Shown piece by piece: positions 61,328-64,000 of a stretch of 64,000 nt of DNA. Source of the stretch: Rhodocyclaceae bacterium (GTDB lineage: Bacteria > Pseudomonadota > Gammaproteobacteria > Burkholderiales > Rhodocyclaceae); the NCBI GenBank assembly GCA_019455325.1, contig JACFMQ010000008.1, positions 1 to 64,000 on the forward strand, given 5' to 3'. Position 1 is the first letter of the stretch; each line of letters begins with the position of its first letter. The position numbers and the translations under genes are program-made. The notes under the pieces were generated by a model. It worked only from the letters and a program-made list of their open reading frames with translations, made no database searches and was not told where the DNA came from.

Positions 61328-61620
61328 CCCCGCCGCGGCGCCTGTGCCGTGGCAGACAAGCCGAATCGCATCGCCGGTCAAGCGCCGGCGGTGCGTTGGT
61401 CATAAGCTGAGGCATTGCTTTCCGGCGCTGGCGCCGGAAGCGCAAGGCGCCCGCGCCGCAGGGGCGGCGGCGCAGGCCGCCGGACCGGCCAGGGCCGACG
61501 ACGAACTTCTCTGTGACGGGCGATCGACGAATGACGACGAAACGGAACGCGCCGCGGCGCGCGCAGGCAGGCGACGTGCGCCTGTCGCCGCCACGCCCCT
61601 CGGCAAGCCGGAGACAGCGA
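61328..61620. other. Intergenic region holding repeat copy C before the chemoreceptor
   Basis: Most of the 293 bases are taken up by the dispersed repeat (61338-61546). The remaining 74 bases before the receptor start contain no clear promoter; GGAG lies seven bases before the ATG at 61621. Confidence 0.5.
61338..61546. repeat. Dispersed intergenic repeat, copy C
   Basis: The core 61338-61450 runs from GCGCCT to AGGCGC and is nearly identical to copy B, with the same TTCCGGCG/CGCCGGAA hairpin at 61420-61439. The 3' part (GACGACGAA ... GATCGACGAATGACGACGA) also matches copy B but is separated from the core by about 27 extra GC-rich bases. Confidence 0.8.
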
Positions 61621-63276
61621 ATGCGCTTCAAGCTACGGATTTCCCACCGCATCCTCTACATCACCGTCGTTTCGTGCGTGCTCTACGTCGTCGCCGCGGC
61701 CATCGGCTGGATCGGCCTCGACGCCGCCAGCGCCTCGCTGCAGGCGGTCTACCGGGAGCGCGCGCTGCCGATGCAGGATCTCGCGCGCATCGACGCCGCC
61801 ATCCGCGAGGACACGCTGAACATCCTGTTCGCCTTCGAGGGCGCGCCGGGGCGGCCGGCGGCCGGGCTGATGGACGATTCGCTGAGCACCCTGACCGAGG
61901 CCATCCGGAAGAACGAGGAACGCTTCGCCGGCCTGTGGTCGGGCTATCTCGCCGGCTTCCACCCGCCGGAGGAGATGCGGCTCGCCGGCGAATTCGAGAC
62001 CAAGCACGCGGCCTGGATGGCCAAGCTGCGGGAAACGCGCGAGGCGATCGAGGAGCGCAAGCTGAACAACCCCGGCGTCGTCGCCAACTTCCTCTACGCG
62101 GTGCGCGAGGAGCGACAGGAGGCGGTCGAGGCGCTGGCCAAGCTGATCACCTACCAGGCGGAGTTCGCCAAGGACGAATACGAACGCGCCGAGATGCGCT
62201 ACGCGACCAGCCGCTTCCTGCTGCTCGCCTTCTTCGTCGCCGGCATCCTCTTCATCGCCGTGCCGGCCGTGGCCACCTGGCGGCACATCACGCGCAGCCT
62301 GCGCGAGGCCGGCGAAGCGGCGTCGGCGATCGCCGCCGGCGACCTGGCGCGGCCGATGCCGCCGGCCGGCGGCGACGAGGTCGGCGAGATGATGGGCCGG
62401 CTCGGCCAGATGCGCGGCGCGCTGCACGAACTGATCGCCGCCATCCGCAAGAACGTCGATACCCTCAGCGCCGAGGCCGCGGCGCTCTCCGACGCGGCTG
62501 CCAGCAGCGCGCAGGCGATCGACAGCCAGACCCGCGCGGCGGCGAGCATGGCGACGGCCGTCGAGGCGCTGTCCACCTCGATCGCGCAGGTCGAGGGCGG
62601 CGCCGGCGAAGCCCACGACGTCAGCCGGCAGGCCAGCGCGCAGGCCGTCGAAGGCGGCCGCATCATCGACGAGACGGCCGGCGAGATGAAGCTGGTGGCG
62701 GCCGCGGTCAACGCCACCTCGGAGACGATCCGCGAGCTGGAAAACTTCTCCGGCCAGATCTCGACGATCGTCCAGGTCATCAACGAGATTTCCGACCAGA
62801 CCAACCTGCTCGCCCTCAACGCCGCCATCGAGGCTGCCCGCGCCGGCGAGCAGGGCCGGGGCTTCGCCGTCGTCGCCGACGAGGTCAGGAAGCTCGCCGA
62901 ACGCACGCGCCTGTCGACCCAGGAGATCGCCGGCATGATCGACAAGATCCGCGAGGGGACGCAGGGCGCGGTGCGCGAGATGGAGGCCGGCGTCGCGCGC
63001 GTCGGCGACGGCGTGCGCCTGGCGGCGCACGCGGGAGAATCGGTGACCGCCATCCGGGCCTCCGCCGAGCAGGCGGCGCAGGTGGTCGAGGACATCTCGA
63101 AGGCGCTCAACGACCAGGCGGCCTCGGCCCGGGAGGTGGCGCACAAGGTCGAGACCATCGCCCAGGGCACGGAGGAGAACAACGCCACCGTGCAGAAGAC
63201 GGCGGCGCTGGCGCAGGGCTTGTCCGACCTGGCCGGCGGGCTGGCGCAACTGATCGGGCGCTTCCGCGTCAACTGA
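61621..63276 (+). CDS. Methyl-accepting chemotaxis protein
   Basis: A 551-residue transmembrane chemoreceptor. Helix 1 (about 10-30, [20 protein letters not shown]) and helix 2 (about 198-220, [20 protein letters not shown]) enclose a roughly 170-residue helical periplasmic sensor. A HAMP domain and the long signalling coiled coil follow, with the tip [20 protein letters not shown] and [19 protein letters not shown]. The ATG at 61621 has GGAG seven bases before it; an upstream GTG at 61513 would lie inside repeat copy C. It may sense a substrate of the nearby pathways, but the ligand is unknown. Confidence 0.93.
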   Translation: MRFKLRISHRILYITVVSCVLYVVAAAIGWIGLDAASASLQAVYRERALPMQDLARIDAAIREDTLNILFAFEGAPGRPAAGLMDDSLSTLTEAIRKNEERFAGLWSGYLAGFHPPEEMRLAGEFETKHAAWMAKLRETREAIEERKLNNPGVVANFLYAVREERQEAVEALAKLITYQAEFAKDEYERAEMRYATSRFLLLAFFVAGILFIAVPAVATWRHITRSLREAGEAASAIAAGDLARPMPPAGGDEVGEMMGRLGQMRGALHELIAAIRKNVDTLSAEAAALSDAAASSAQAIDSQTRAAASMATAVEALSTSIAQVEGGAGEAHDVSRQASAQAVEGGRIIDETAGEMKLVAAAVNATSETIRELENFSGQISTIVQVINEISDQTNLLALNAAIEAARAGEQGRGFAVVADEVRKLAERTRLSTQEIAGMIDKIREGTQGAVREMEAGVARVGDGVRLAAHAGESVTAIRASAEQAAQVVEDISKALNDQAASAREVAHKVETIAQGTEENNATVQKTAALAQGLSDLAGGLAQLIGRFRVN

Positions 63277-63288
63277 CGGCGCGGCGGC

Positions 63289-64000
63289 TCACTCCCCGCC
63301 GCTCAGCCTTTCCAGCAGCTTCAGCGCGGCGATCGAATCCTCCTCGCCCAGGCCGCTGCCGACCAGCGCGTTGAACATCTGCGCGGTGGCGGCGGCGGCG
63401 GGCAGCATCAGGCCGAGGCGGTGCGCCTCCTCCATGACGATGCGCAGGTCCTTCTGGTGCATCCAGGCCTTGAAGCCGGGCCGGAAGTTGCGGTCGAGCA
63501 TGCGCTGGCCGTGGTTTTCCAGGATCTTCGAATAGGCGAAGCCGCCGAGCAGCGCCGCGCGCACGCGCGCCGGATCGACGCCGCTCTTCGCCGCGAAGTC
63601 GAAGGCCTCGGCGACGGCGAGGATGCCGACGCCGGTGAGGATCTGGTTGCAGGCCTTGGCCACCTGGCCGGCGCCGCTGGCGCCGACCAGCGTGATCGAT
63701 TTGCCCATCTTCTCGAACAGCGGCTTCACCTGCTCGAACGCTTCCGGCCGGCCGCCGACCATGATCGTCAGCGTCGCCCCGATGGCGCCGACCTGGCCGC
63801 CGGAGACCGGCGCATCGAGAAATTCGATGCCCCTGGCGGCGAGCGCGGCGCCGATCTCGCGCGCTGCGTTCGGGTTGATCGTGCTCATGTCGACGACGAT
63901 CAGCCCCGGCTTGGCGCCGGCGGCGATGCCGTTCTCGCCGAGCGTCACCTCGCGCACGTCCGGCGCGTCGGCGACCATGGTGATCACCACCTCGCTGTGG
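63289..64000 (-). CDS. Beta-hydroxyacid dehydrogenase, tartronate-semialdehyde-reductase-like (partial)
   Basis: The gene runs off the right edge, so the N-terminal NAD(P)-binding loop is not visible. The 237 residues present include FLDAPVSGGQVGAIGATLTI and the catalytic lysine region ASGAGQVAKACNQILTGVGI, then MHQKDLRIVMEEAHRLGLML, all typical of GarR/GlxR and related 3-hydroxyacid dehydrogenases. It converges on the chemoreceptor gene with 12 bases between. It could act in glyoxylate/glycerate metabolism or on another 3-hydroxy acid. Confidence 0.88.
   Translation of the reverse strand, partial: HSEVVITMVADAPDVREVTLGENGIAAGAKPGLIVVDMSTINPNAAREIGAALAARGIEFLDAPVSGGQVGAIGATLTIMVGGRPEAFEQVKPLFEKMGKSITLVGASGAGQVAKACNQILTGVGILAVAEAFDFAAKSGVDPARVRAALLGGFAYSKILENHGQRMLDRNFRPGFKAWMHQKDLRIVMEEAHRLGLMLPAAAATAQMFNALVGSGLGEEDSIAALKLLERLSGGE

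Noticed and set aside
61513-61620. N-terminal extension of the chemoreceptor from a GTG at 61513
   Set aside because: The added 36 residues are encoded partly by repeat copy C and have no receptor character; the ATG at 61621 has a good ribosome-binding site and is followed directly by the membrane helix.

Overview
The window is very G+C-rich DNA from what looks like a facultatively denitrifying, aromatic- or steroid-degrading betaproteobacterium (Rhodocyclales/Sterolibacterium-like). The clues are NnrS, ETF and ETF:quinone oxidoreductase, glutaryl-CoA dehydrogenase, two xanthine-dehydrogenase-type Mo hydroxylases, a PadB-like molybdoenzyme, DUF1302/DUF1329 proteins and a Neisseria-type porin. 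Taxonomy is inferred from gene content only. No rRNA, tRNA, CRISPR array, insertion sequence or phage gene was seen.

Region 1 (1-13 kb) is redox metabolism. A minus-strand run, pntAA-pntAB-pntB-cofE-cofD-cofC, joins the proton-translocating transhydrogenase to three coenzyme F420 biosynthesis genes. A plus-strand set follows: a cytoplasmic Mo-bisPGD oxidoreductase, a four-cluster Fe-S subunit, an NrfD-like membrane subunit and FdhD. A minus-strand pair, an F420:NADP oxidoreductase-like gene and gcdH, converges on it at a 19-bp hairpin. Together they suggest NADH -> NADPH -> F420H2 flow beside an acyl-CoA catabolic pathway.

Region 2 (13.3-19.8 kb) and region 5 (50.4-57.5 kb) are two copies of the same four-gene module: YCF48-like beta-propeller, RND/MMPL permease, DUF1302 outer-membrane protein, DUF1329 periplasmic protein. 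This is a candidate envelope-spanning system for hydrophobic compounds. The second copy is followed by a Mo hydroxylase trio (57.6-61.3 kb).

Region 3 (20-23.4 kb) holds a porin, a broken antitoxin gene and an arsR-arsC-acr3 arsenic operon with less extreme G+C.

Region 4 (23.7-47.9 kb) is a catabolic island: DapA-like lyase, atypical acyl-CoA dehydrogenase, two-subunit NDP-forming acyl-CoA synthetase, Mo hydroxylase trio, AMP-forming CoA ligase, MoaD-like protein, MarR regulator, NnrS, five-gene branched-chain-type ABC importer, two ketopantoate-reductase-like enzymes, an M24 'pita-bread' hydrolase with an altered metal site, then etfBA and ETF:quinone oxidoreductase. The order suggests import, CoA activation, hydroxylation/dehydrogenation, C-C cleavage and electron delivery to quinone for an unidentified organic acid. 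An MFS/TetR pair (48-50 kb) separates it from region 5.

The right end carries a chemoreceptor and a partial beta-hydroxyacid dehydrogenase. A dispersed intergenic repeat occurs three times (19.78, 40.17 and 61.34 kb).
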